Positions 35,327-45,874 of a DNA stretch of 64,000 nucleotides are shown piece after piece. Position numbers and translations under genes: made by a program. Position 1 is the stretch's first letter; each line of letters begins with the position of its first letter. Source of the DNA: Haberlea rhodopensis (lineage: Eukaryota > Streptophyta > Magnoliopsida > Lamiales > Gesneriaceae); the NCBI GenBank assembly GCA_907163345.1, contig CAJQUN010000433.1, positions 408,782-472,781 on the forward strand, in the 5' to 3' direction. The notes under the pieces are model-generated. The model was not told the origin of the DNA. It searched no databases and worked only from the letters and a program-made list of their open reading frames with translations.

Positions 35327-36948
35327 CAGCAAGGTTTGGTTGGTTTTCTTGGCTTTTTCGTGGGATTTTGGATTTGCGACTTAAATGGTCGGCTTTCGGG
35401 GGCAATGTTCACATTCCAATGGGAATGTTAGGATTTTAAAATGGTTTGGTTGGAGCCAAGTTAAATTAACGGAACTCCCGGTTGGGTTTTTGGGCTATCT
35501 TTTAAACGTTTTAAAGGAATATTTTGGGTATTATGCATGCTTAGCCAGAGGGCTTTTATTTTGGTAATCGTCATGAATTGATGATATGATTGGGAGCTTT
35601 GAACGTGCTTGGGCACGTGGTTGCATGCTTGTGTTTGATTGTGAATTATTTGTGTTTTAGCACATATTTCTCGAGGCATGGAATTCAAGCAAGGTTTGGC
35701 TTGGACTACGGAGACTTAAGGTACGTAGGACGTACGAGCATAGCCTATTTTAGCATTGCAACTGTAAAATGCATGGTGTGTGGTAATTGTACTAAATGGG
35801 TATTGGAACACATGGTGTGTGATGATTGCGTCATATGGACATTGAAATATGTGGCACGTGGTAATTGCATCGGATAGGTATTCAGATGCATGGTGCATGA
35901 TATTTGCTATAAATGGATAACAATATGCATGGTAAATAGTATTTTGGTTATACATTGGGAACCATACGGTGCCGCTATTGAGCGAGCAATGATTTGGGAT
36001 GCGATCGCTGTTGAGCGACCATCGGTTATGACGCCGCTATTGTTGAGCGTGCGCGAGGTTTGGTATGCCGCCATTGTGGAGCGAGCAATGAAACGGGAAT
36101 ATGGAATTATTGGTTAGATATATGTGATATCTATGGTCTTTTACATTGTGTTTTTACCATATTGATCATGGAACTGACATAATAGAACGATATTAGTTAA
36201 TCTATGTGACGATTAGCTGGTTTTTGGAATTTGATGAGTTTTGTTATTTTGAGAACATGGACAATACATGGGATCCCGGATGGGGTGTTACCATCCAGGG
36301 AGTATCATTTACATTATAGCATTTACATTTTGTATTTGAATTGCAATGTTATGCTTATTGGATTGGTGATATTGGTATGCTCACCCCGTGTGGGGCTGTC
36401 TCTGTTGGGGCAGGTAACACAGGTGCAGCAGCAGTAGCTTTGGAGTTGAGCTCGAGCTGATGATAGAGGTACTTCCAGGATCGAGATACCAGAGCTGGTT
36501 GAATAAGTACATAGATCCGGTGTTGAGATCGAGCTGTGCCTGGGAGGTGCTTCCAGGATTGAAGTAGCTGTAACGGTATCCGGTAGAGTGTTTTATACAT
36601 CAGATACACGCTCATTCATTGGGTGCTCTTATGTGAGTACATTTTACGTGTATATGGAATGTATAAATGGACTACGGCTTTTCTCTGTTCATTTATGGGT
36701 TGCATGCAATTAAATGTGGAATTGCTAAATGAACTAAGAGCATGTTAGTGTATTATGAGGGTGCATGTCATATATGTAATCTTGGTTGGGGGATTTGCAT
36801 ATTATATGGGATGCAAGAAATTTTATGGATCACTAATGTGGTGTCGCACTGGCACAGGACTTTTCCCCATGATCTTATGATTATATGCACTAATGCTATG
36901 GATTAATACACTAATAACGGGTTAAGGGCATGGGGGTCCTTACATTAG

Positions 36949-36960
36949 TGGTATCAGAGC
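36949..36960 (+). promoter_or_regulatory. Primer-binding site of LARD2
   Basis: TGGTATCAGAGC, four bases after the 5' LTR, complementary to initiator tRNA-Met. The flanks (TTAG before, AGTGGTTAG after) are identical to gypsy B. Confidence 0.93.
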
Positions 36961-37149
36961 AGTGGTTAGCTCTTTGGGGCTGTTGAGGGCCTAGGAAAAT
37001 GATAATGGGAATGAGAAGCACATACTTATGCATGATGGTAGTTAGTGTTGCGTGGCACAACTATATTGCTTATGTGCTTTTATGATATGTGTTCATAATT
37101 GGAATATGTTATTGCTAACCATGGTGGTTGCAGGGTCATATGAGACATG

Positions 37150-37760
37150 GACTATGCATTACGGTTGCATAGATATACATCGGAGTGATGATTTTAATGC
37201 TTTGCCGCTAAATGTTGGAGCGAGGTGCATGAAAATACACTCATGGCGATGTTTATTGGAATACGGGTTATGCATTACGGTTGCATGCACGTCGAAGCGA
37301 TGATGCCGTAGTCGTGTCGAAGCGATGGTAAATGCCGCTGTCACGTCGAAGCGATGATGCCGCTGTCGTGCCGAAACAATTATTGGAATACGGATTATGC
37401 ATTACGGTTGCATGCATGGCGTAGCGATGTGAATACTTGCCGCTGTCATATTATAGCGATGAAGAATATTTGCCGCAAATATGTCGAAGCGAAGGATAAT
37501 GCCGCTGTCATATTACTATTGCGAGGGATATTATGCCGCTAATATGTCGAAGCGAGGGGTATTTCCGCGTCATGCAGGAACGATGGTAAATGCCGCTGTC
37601 GTGTCGAAGCGATGGTAAATGCCGCTGTCACGTCGAAGCGATGGTACCACCGTCATGTCGAAGCGATGATGCCGCTGTCGTGTCGAAGCGATGATACATG
37701 CCGCTGTCACGTCGAAGCGATGATGCCGCTGTCATGACGTAGCGATGCGATCGGGAACAA
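37150..37760 (+). repeat. CCGCT...AGCGATG and TATGCA...TGCATG units
   Basis: Over a dozen units of about 20-30 bp of the form GCCGCTGTCRYGTCGAAGCGATG, mixed with three TATGCATTACGGTTGCAT units. Bases 37,422-37,562 nearly match 13,265-13,402 of LTR B2. CGCT and AGCG can pair in each unit. Confidence 0.85.
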
Positions 37761-37808
37761 AGTACTACATGGGTGTGAGTACCTCTTGAGTCCGCGATTA
37801 TTCCGCTA

Positions 37809-38057
37809 TTCTATTGGCGATGGTTCATGCCGCCGGGTATTCTATTAGCGATGGTTCATGCCGCCAGGTATTCTATTGGCGATGGTTCATGCCGCCGGGT
37901 ATTCTATTGGCGATGGTACATTCCGCCGGGTATTCTATTGGCGATGGTTCATGCCGCCGGGTATTCTATTGGCAATGGTACATTCCGCCGGGTATTCTAT
38001 TGGCGATGGTTCATGCCGCCAGGTATTCTATTGGCGATGGTTCATACCACCAGGTAT
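37809..38057 (+). repeat. 31-bp tandem repeat, eight units
   Basis: Unit pattern TTCTATTGGCGATGG, then TTCATGCCGCCGGGTA. Eight copies with few changes. CGCC and GGCG of successive elements can pair around GGGTATTCTATT. It creates open frames on the + strand that are not genes. Confidence 0.93.
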
Positions 38058-38282
38058 TTATAGCGATGTTTTATGCCGCTGACTTTATGGCGAGGGATCA
38101 TGCCGCCGATTCTATAGCGATGGATTATACCGCTATGTGTGTAGCACTGGATTATGCCACCTACGAGCGATGGATGCTGCTTATGTACCGCTGGTGGACG
38201 ATGGATACAAGTATTCCGCTATCTTGATAGCGATGAGGTATGGCAAATTACTTTTGATATCATTATTGTGAATTCCATGTGT

Positions 38283-38460
38283 TGTTAGATACCGTCATGT
38301 GTTTGACGATGAGATTATGGATGTCGTATATCGACATGTGCCGTCATGTGATTGACGATGAGATTATGGATGTCGTGTATCGACATGTGCCGTCATGTGT
38401 TTGACGATGAGATTATGAGTGTCGTGTATCGACAGGTACCGTCATATGGTTAACGATGTT
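38283..38460 (+). repeat. CGTCA/TGACG and TGTCG/CGACA alternating hairpins
   Basis: A unit of about 54 bp repeated three times. Each has two different perfect hairpins: CGTCA-6 nt-TGACG (38,293-38,308 first) and TGTCG-5 nt-CGACA (38,322-38,336 first). Confidence 0.88.
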
Positions 38461-38579
38461 ATTTGGATGTCTATGTGGACGCGTGGCGTCGTTTTGGTGA
38501 ATAATGCATTCATGTTTATGTATTCGGTTGTATGGTTTGAGTGCCAATGGTGGGAACATGGTAGAGTCTGGGTCACTAG

Positions 38580-40640
38580 TTGACGAGACCTTTTTCCGAG
38601 CAGGTTTGCTCGATGGAGCATTGGATGCATTGTACCGGTGAGTGTACCGCATCATGTTAGAGAGGTAAACGTTTGTCGAGCAATGATACCCTTGGGTATG
38701 CTCGTTGGGATGGCTAAGGCCAAGTGATTGGTGGTAAGAGTAGTCATTGAGGAAACTACTCGCTTGTTGTTGTGATATGTGATAGGCATGGGCACACCAC
38801 CGTGAGGGTGTGGAATAAATCCTAAATGGATTAGGATTGCATGGTAATTAAGCATGGACGCCGGGTTGTCCATTGTGCTTTGGTGTTTTAGAGATATGTT
38901 GGGCGATGACCCACAACTCTAATGGTTTGTACGGTATGGTATACCGGGTTGGAACGTGTGCCGCATTGATAGGTTGGTATGAGCCTATGGGGCCAGCGAA
39001 TCGCTAGCCAAGTATTGTTGCAGTACTTTAGCGCGCTTGTGTTAACCATTATAATGCTCGTTGGATTCGAGTTTGGTGAATCGTATGGTGATACGATGAG
39101 GGTTATGGTAGACTCTTGTAGTCTCTATGTGGCATGGTGATTGAGGTAGGGAATACCTCACGGGGACATTTATACGACATTGTTTTGAGGGACTTGTACT
39201 GGGACAGCTCAATTTTGTTGGTATTACCAACGTGAGTGTCAACAAGTCGTTGTTAGCTCTAGTTGAGCATCCTTGCATATGGCATACAATGAGAGTCACA
39301 ATGGTTTGTGAGATATAGTTAGTGGGGACACTACTATACTGATTTTGACTCTTGGAGAGATTTGAGTTGTACTGTCTTGGAGACAGCTTGCATTGGTCAT
39401 GGATTGATTGTAAATCAGCCATGGTAAGCATTACTAGTGTTGGACCGAGTAATGAATTTCTTACCTCGGTGAGACGTTTGAGGAGACGTCTCCGGGGAGA
39501 TGCTCGTTTGTGGAGTACTATGGCATTAGTACAGAGCATCGTTGGGATGTGTATACATGGCGTATACGGATTTTGAGTTCGGGTAATGGTGGTATTGATG
39601 CACTACTCTAACCAGTTGTGTGTTTCTGGGTTCCAGGATATGTTTTGGTATAAATATATCCAGGTCTTCCGAACGGTGGTTTGAGGATTGGAGGATCATG
39701 GATTCATGACTTTTTCCCTTGAGAGAAAGGCGGTACTGATATACCTACCGGTTGAATCCTTTGGGAGATTCGTTGCTTTGGTTGTGTGGTGTTGATGTTG
39801 AAATCACACCCTTTGGTTTTGGTTGGTCAACCATCATTCTCCGTGGGGTGAGAATAATCCAGGTTTGTCAGTTGGTTTTGGGATTTGGGTATGATAGGAG
39901 ATACCTGAGTCTATTGCATGTGTATGCATGTTGTGATTGGTGGTTGGGCATGTATGCCGTGTGAGTATGCGAATGCCAACTTTATTTTGTTCCTTGTTGA
40001 ACGTCGAATTTGTATGCTTGGTTTGGTAAATCTCCGGTGTGAGATTGCGGGACCTCGAGAGCGGTAATCTCGATGGCACGATGTATTCTGAGGAATGATC
40101 GTGAGGTACGATTGACTCCCTCTAAGGAGGGATTGTCGTGTTTTGAGACCATGGTAGTTCTTGCTGGTTAATTCGATAGCCTCCATGTTTTAGGATTGTT
40201 AAATCCCAGGATAGACAAGGGGTGGCCAGGACTCGGATTTGTTTGGTGTCAGTGGTTGACACGCGTGGCGGGGATGCAATTGATTGTTTTGCGTGACCTC
40301 TGTGAAACTTGCGACTTTGTGGAGTCTTGATGGTGTGTCGGGACCAAGATATGATTTCTTGGAACACACCGGTGTAAACATCCTTGGTGATGTGTTTTGT
40401 GTGGATCAGTGACCGTGGGTAACCCGGTCCGGGTTGCAAGTGGTGCAACTACTCCTTTGGAGGAGATGGGCTGGGAAGCGAAACCGGATTTTCTGTGAGT
40501 ATACTGTTGTATACTAGTGGTCCCCATCATGACGATGCGTGTCAAGCATCGTGGGCAAGTGATGAATATCATGGAGTGATATCTATGTCACAAGCAAGGG
40601 AGATTTGGTTGATTTGCAGTCGTGGTGGACTGACTTCTGG
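38580..40640 (+). other. Dense array of non-identical stem-loops
   Basis: Successive perfect stems with different sequences. Examples: TGCTC/GAGCA (38,607-38,620), GAGTAGT/ACTACTC (38,738-38,761), AATCCTAA/TTAGGATT (38,818-38,838), ATCGTAT/ATACGAT (39,080-39,097), TGAGGTA/TACCTCA (39,142-39,160), GTTGGT/ACCAAC (39,217-39,231), CATTACT/AGTAATG (39,429-39,454), GAGACGT/ACGTCTC (39,471-39,492), ACGATGC/GCATCGT (40,532-40,552). Some are nested: GATGCTC/GAGCATC (39,499-39,540) encloses GTACTA/TAGTAC; GGTGTGT/ACACACC (40,332-40,370) encloses CCAAG/CTTGG. Confidence 0.85.
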
Positions 40641-40848
40641 GACAAGTCACGTCGAGGTATGTTGTTACCTTTCGGGTTTGTTTTGGTTTTGGCGTTTGCT
40701 CTATTTTAGAGCTTGGTGGGTGTTCTCGCAGTTATTAATTCGATTCTAATGTTGTGGTCCAGAATCGGGGTTGTGGCCTTATTTTGGTTGTGTAGTCCTG
40801 GTGCTACGTGGAGTACACCGGTGCAATTTCGAGGACGAATTTTTATTA

Positions 40849-40858
40849 GTGGGGGATA
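40849..40858 (+). promoter_or_regulatory. Polypurine tract of LARD2
   Basis: AGTGGGGGATAA, immediately before the 3' LTR. Confidence 0.82.
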
Positions 40859-40860
40859 AT

Positions 40861-43433
40861 TGTGATGTCCTGGGATTAATGGCGTTAATCCCGGTATGGT
40901 ATTAATCCTTAAGGGATTTTATTTGTGGCAATTAAGAATTAATTGCGGTTTGGGACTCCCGGGGATTTTAAATCCGATTTTTGGAGTCGTTGGATCCAAG
41001 GGATGAGATTGTATTCTCATCGTGGTGATGACCTTGGATTTTGGTCTTTGGTGTGATTTGGGGTCCGGAGTACTTTGTACTGGGGCTGGCAATGGAATTT
41101 GAGTTGGAGAGGTGATTTTTGAAAACAGATGATTTTTAATGAATCATGATGTATTTGTGGAGGTATTGGTATGTTGTGGTATTTTTGCTATATATACCCG
41201 TTGGACACGAGATTTCCGTCATTTGGCACGGAATCACTTCTCTCCCTCTCCTCTCCCCCTCTTATCGTGTAACACCCCTTTCCCCAACCCTCATCTTTTC
41301 TCTTTGGAGAAAATGGCCGGAGGCTCGATTTAGGAGCCGGATTCTTCGAAGATAAGTTGGTAATCTCATTCCCTCGCTTTTATCTCCGTTTGGATTGTGA
41401 TTTTGTTGGTTTTGATTGAGTTTTGGGTTTAGTTTGATTTGGGTGATTTTGGTAAAAATCATAAATCTTTTGGATTTGTTTTATTTTGGGTTGAACACCC
41501 TTGTTGGGGGTCCTTGTGTGTGGATTTGTTGTGGTTTTGAGTTGGGAGGAGTTGGGGTATGTTTTGTGGAGGTTTCAAGCTTTCAAAAATGGTGTTTTTC
41601 GGGTTGCAGGTCGCGGCGATCGATCGCCCATTTTTGGCGATCGATCGCGCGCAAGCAGTGGGCTTTTAAGCAAGGTGGCTATCGATCGCTACTTTTGGGC
41701 GATCGATCGCCTCGCGCCAGTAAGGTCTGGCGATCGATCGCTATATCGAGCGATCGATCGCCGAGGGGCTAGCGATCGATCGCCCGGCATAGCGATCGAT
41801 CGCCAGCAAGGTTTGGTTGGTTTTCTTGGCTTTTTCGTGGGATTTTGGATTTGCGACTTAAATGGTCGGCTTTCGGGGCAATGTTCACATTCCAATGGGA
41901 ATGTTAGGATTTTAAAATGGTTTGGTTGGAGCCAAGTTAAATTAACGGAACTCCCGGTTGGGTTTTTGGGCTATCTTTTAAACGTTTTAAAGGAATATTT
42001 TGGGTATTATGCATGCTTAGCCAGAGGGCTTTTATTTTGGTAATCGTCATGAATTGATGATATGATTGGGAGCTTTGAACGTGCTTGGGCACGTGGTTGC
42101 ATGCTTGTGTTTGATTGTGAATTATTTATGTTTTAGCACATATTTCTCGAGGCATGGAACTCAAGCAAGGTTTGGCTTGGACTACGGAGACTTAAGGTAC
42201 GTAGGACGTACGAGCATAGCCTATTTTAGCATTGCAACTGTAAAATGCATGGTGTGTGGTAATTGTACTAAATGGGTATTGGAACACATGGTGTGTGATG
42301 ATTGCGTCATATGGACATTGAAATATGTGGCACGTGGTAATTGCATCGGATAGGTATTCAGATGCATGGTGCATGATATTTGCTATAAATGGATAACAAT
42401 ATGCATGGTAAATAGTATTTATGTCAATTGGTATACATTGGGAACCATACGGTGCCGCTATTGAGCGAGCAATGATTTGGGATGCGATCGCTGTTGAGCG
42501 ACCATCGGTTATGACGCCGCTATTGTTGAGCGTGCGCGAGGTTTAGTATGCCGCCATTGTGGAGCGAGCAATGAAACGGGAATATGGAATTATTGGTTAG
42601 ATATATGTGATATCTATGGTCTTTTACATTGTGTTTTTACCATATTGATCATGGAACTGACATAATAGAACGATATTAGTTAATCTATGTGACGATTAGC
42701 TGGTTTTGGGAATTTGATGAGTTTGGTTATTTTGAGAACATGGACAATACATGGGATCCCGGATGAGGGTGTTACCATCCAGGGAGTATCATTTACATTA
42801 TAGCATTTACATTCTGTATTTGAATTGCAATGTTATGCTTATTGGATTGGTGATATTGGTATGCTCACCCCGTGTGGGGGCTGTCTCTGTTGGGGCAGGT
42901 AACACAGGTGCAGCAGCAGTAGCTTTGGAGTTGAGCTCGAGCTGATGATAGAGGTACTTCCAGGATCGAGGTACCAGGGCTGGTTGAATAAGTACATAGA
43001 TCCAGTGTTGAGATCGAGCTGTGCCTGGGAGGTGCTTCCAGGATTGAAGTACCAGTAACGGTATCCGGTAGAGTGTTTTATACATCAGATACACGCTCAT
43101 TCATTGGGTGCTCTTATGTGAGTACATTTTACGTGTATATGGAATGTATAAATGGACTACGGCTTTTCTCTGTTCATTTATGGGTTGCATGCAATTAAAT
43201 GTGGAATTGCTAAATGAACTAAGAGCATGTTAGTGTATTATGAGGGTGCATGTCATATATGTAATCTTGGTTGGGGGATTTGCATATTATATGGGATGAA
43301 TGCAAGAAATTTTATGGATCACTAATGTGGTGTCGCACTGGCACAGGACTTTTTCCCATGATCTTATGATTATATGCACTAATGGTATGGATTAATACAC
43401 TAATAACGGGTTAAGGGCACGGGGGTCCTTACA
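40861..43433 (+). mobile_element. 3' LTR of LARD2
   Basis: 2,573 bp, near-identical to the 5' LTR, with small indels and substitutions. Followed by the AACCG target duplication. Confidence 0.93.
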
Positions 43434-43438
43434 AACCG

Positions 43439-43647
43439 ACTTTTCCTCGTCGTTTTAATATACCTACTTCATCTCACTCAAGTCATGAATTTAATAGATT
43501 CCAAAAACATATCACATATTGATAGATAAATGTCACATATGTCATATTCACAATTTACCGCACATTTATGCACAACCAATGCTCCTAAATGAGTCATGAT
43601 GGTTATGTATGATAATGTAAATCATGTAAAAGTTTTGGGTCGTTACA
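43439..43647 (-). mobile_element. Solo LTR of the gypsy A family, remaining 5' part
   Basis: On the minus strand it starts TGTAACGACCCAAAACTTTT, like the LTR at 1,482. It continues at 34,388 on the other side of LARD2. The outer flank ATGTG (43,648-43,652) matches 32,378-32,382. Confidence 0.88.
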
Positions 43648-45600
43648 ATGTGTGCGTCTGAAAGTTCTATTCGTTGGTGTTCTGCTAGAACTAGCTTGAT
43701 TAGAACATGTTGACAAGGTTCTACTCCTTGTTGGTCCTGATCTTTGACCAGATCTGTAACTTTGGGCTTTCTGCTTTGACCAAAACTTTCTAGATCTCCA
43801 TGAAGACCTACTTCTTCTTAAACTACTTCCTCGGGCATATGGATGAGCTCTACGCTTTTTCATCTTTCACCTCTGGTGATAGTTTCCAATGATTGTAGGG
43901 ATATCATTCTCTGTACAACAAAGAAGAGCTATTTTGTTGATTCCTCTGAGTTTCTTGAAATTCTTTTGGAGTTTTGCTTGGTAGCACCACTCCACAAGTT
44001 TTACCTTAACAAATGACATTCTCCTGGGCACCGTCTCGATTGCATGAGGTGTATATTCCTGGATAAGTATTTCTCTCCATGGGCTCGGAATTTTGGCAAA
44101 GAACGGTTCTGCTGCATCTTTTTCTTCTATCTTTGCCTTCCATCGATACTCTGTAAAGAGTTTGATGTACTCTTCTACATAACAAATATCATGTAGTTCC
44201 AGGCTAATTAGAGCTTGTCTGTATAGCCTTTTATTCCTCCATTCCTTCGAAGTAACTTACTCCAATGAAATAAATTTTAAAGAATTTTGCCATCTTGTCC
44301 GCGATTTCTTTCAGGGACTCTCCGGCTAAACTTATTCCTTGGTACCTGGGTCTCCCATATCCCACGCAATTTTGACTGATCCTTTCAGACTCATTTTAAG
44401 TAGAAAATGAATCATTCTTTACTTAGGTCAAGCGTCTCTGCTGCTATTCTCATTAATGAAGCTCATTCATCAATAAGAACTTCTCTGTTTTGAAATCCAA
44501 GATATCCATGTTGAGCATAAGTCCATATGGATGGATTGGATCTAGCTGAGATTTCTCGTAAGGCATTTGATGTATATCTGGTCTGCGGGAACGGTTCCTT
44601 GTTCCAACTGGGGGATCCAAAGTGGCTGAGGTGAAATCTTCCATGTGTGTCATACTTTGATCACCTTCGGGTGGATTGTGTGACCCGAAACTCTCTTGTG
44701 GTGGAGGTCTTGGTACAAGCTCTCATGTCTTGAATTCTACGAGATTTAATCCCGCAAATGAATCAGCAAGATCACGCAGACCTTCTAGGTTGATTCTTTC
44801 CATTACTTTGTGGGAAGTATGAGCTCTCATCGTAGGACTGTAATCATTTTTCAGTCTCCGTTAAAGGTCTTCGGACCTCCTCTGCTTTCCCCTTTTGGTG
44901 TAAAAGGGGTCCTGTTCCATAGGACGGTGGTAACCATCCTCTGTTCCTTCTTCCTGTCGGACTCGGTATTGACTCCAACTCCTTGACTCGGGTTCGAACA
45001 CCTTGAAGGTTTCTAAGAATTTCCTCATGATGTTCAATCATGATCTCCATCTGACTCTGAAGCTGATGGATCTGTGCAGGGACATGATATTGTAGATAGC
45101 CATAACGCTGCACTGTCTTCTGTATTTCTCTAAGATCTTGGGATATCTTAGAAGAATCTGATTCGATTTCTCGAAAGGTTGGTTCTCCCATCCTAATCAT
45201 CTGGTCCAGACCCTGTTGGATCATTGGTGGCTGGAACCACATCGTCATGTTCAAGATGATCGTCTTCCTGAAGTTCGGCTAACTCGAACTGTAGTTTGAG
45301 GTTCAATTGATGGAGCCTCTTAGCCATTCATTCGAGTTTTCTGTAGTAGGCTATGCTGGTGTGCATAATCCTGTTCCTCGTAATAGTTTCCACTTATGGT
45401 TGGAGCATTGAGCTTCTGCCATATGCTCTTGATTTAATACTTCCAATTTTTGGAAGTACCACTTATAAGAATAACACTTCGAACATTCGTTCGGGTTCAT
45501 AATTCTTGAATCGTCTCCCCCGTATACGTTACAAATTAATATTCAAGATATTATTATAGTATTTTCAGAATAAACCTATGCTCTGATACCAATTTTGTAA
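43648..45600 (-). pseudogene. Endogenous pararetrovirus copy 2: 5' region and coat protein
   Basis: Minus-strand viral remnant running from a PBS (45,580-45,591) into broken frames. 44,844-45,254 encodes a Gln/Glu-rich, coiled-coil-like segment (IQKTVQRYGYLQYHVP, then LQSQMEIMIEHHEEIL). 44,453-44,653 has no recognised domain. 43,603-43,863 is very Arg/Ser/Lys-rich (KKRRAHPYARGSS), as expected of the nucleic-acid-binding part of a coat protein just before its CCHC finger, which lies at 32,300-32,382 beyond the insertion. Frameshifts separate the pieces. Order coiled-coil, coat, movement, protease, RT resembles solendoviruses/cavemoviruses more than caulimoviruses; that placement is inferred. 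Confidence 0.72.
45580..45591 (-). promoter_or_regulatory. Primer-binding site of pararetrovirus copy 2
   Basis: On the minus strand TGGTATCAGAGC, complementary to initiator tRNA-Met, the universal caulimovirid primer. It marks the start of the viral minus-strand DNA. Confidence 0.75.
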
Positions 45601-45710
45601 AATTGAATCGTAAATGATATGTTTATTAGAAACGTGGTAAAAACGATTATATTTTATATTTTATTTATTGCTAGGAATCCGCTACGACGACCTCACATAC
45701 ACCCTCAGAG

Positions 45711-45752
45711 GATAAGAAAATGGTATTACCCGTAATTCGTTTTGGGGATAAG
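45711..45752 (+). promoter_or_regulatory. Two GATAAG boxes upstream of RPL27
   Basis: GATAAG at 45,711-45,716 and 45,747-45,752, 120-165 bp before the ATG, match the I-box found in light-regulated plant promoters. A 17-bp direct repeat (AAGGTAACCAGCCACAA) follows at about 45,755-45,788. Regulation is inferred only. Confidence 0.45.
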
Positions 45753-45874
45753 AAAAGGTAACCAGCCACAAAGGTAACCAGCCACAAACCCGTAATTCAA
45801 CAATTTCAAATTACATACAACACTGATCAGTTTTCTTGCAATTTCGACTTCTTTGCAAGCTGTTGTTTGCAGTA

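Larger units (their letters stand above)
34389..36944 (+). mobile_element. 5' LTR of LARD2
   Basis: TGTGATGTCCGCGG to GGGGGTCCTTACA, 2,556 bp. Near-identical to the 3' LTR. Contains a TATA box (34,717), an eight-copy palindrome array, an AAGGTACGTAGGACGTACGA module near 35,717 and hairpins of the CGCT...AGCG type at 35,970-36,090. Confidence 0.93.
36945..40860 (+). other. Non-coding internal domain of LARD2
   Basis: 3.9 kb between PBS and PPT without a recognisable gene. The longest frames (37,814-38,227 and antisense 39,042-39,539) are repeat- or structure-derived and show no domain. After a leader to about 37,130 ending in a TTGCAG also seen before gypsy B gag, it becomes a near-continuous chain of short stem-loops to about 40,640. 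The last bases, with AATTTCGAGGACGAATTT, resemble the end of a gypsy pol. Confidence 0.85.
34389..43433 (+). mobile_element. LARD2: complete non-autonomous LTR element (9,045 bp)
   Basis: Direct LTRs (34,389-36,944 and 40,861-43,433) flank a 3.9-kb internal domain with PBS and PPT but no gag, protease, RT or integrase. Flanking AACCG (34,384-34,388 and 43,434-43,438) is a perfect 5-bp target duplication. LTR ends TGTGATGTCC...CCTTACA and the PBS context match gypsy B, a likely helper family. Size, non-coding interior and large LTRs fit the LARD class described from Triticeae; this is a dicot example by inference. Confidence 0.92.

Noticed and set aside
37814..38227. 137-residue open frame in LARD2
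   Set aside because: Made almost wholly of the 31-bp tandem repeat. The repeat length is not a multiple of three, so the frame and its shadows cycle; no domain.
37150..38460. CRISPR-like repeat-spacer appearance
   Set aside because: Repeats are degenerate, spacers are not of constant length, and the setting is a plant LTR element with PBS and target duplication.
39042..39539. 165-residue antisense open frame in LARD2
   Set aside because: Low-complexity composition, no motif, and it lies in the stem-loop array, where both strands look alike.
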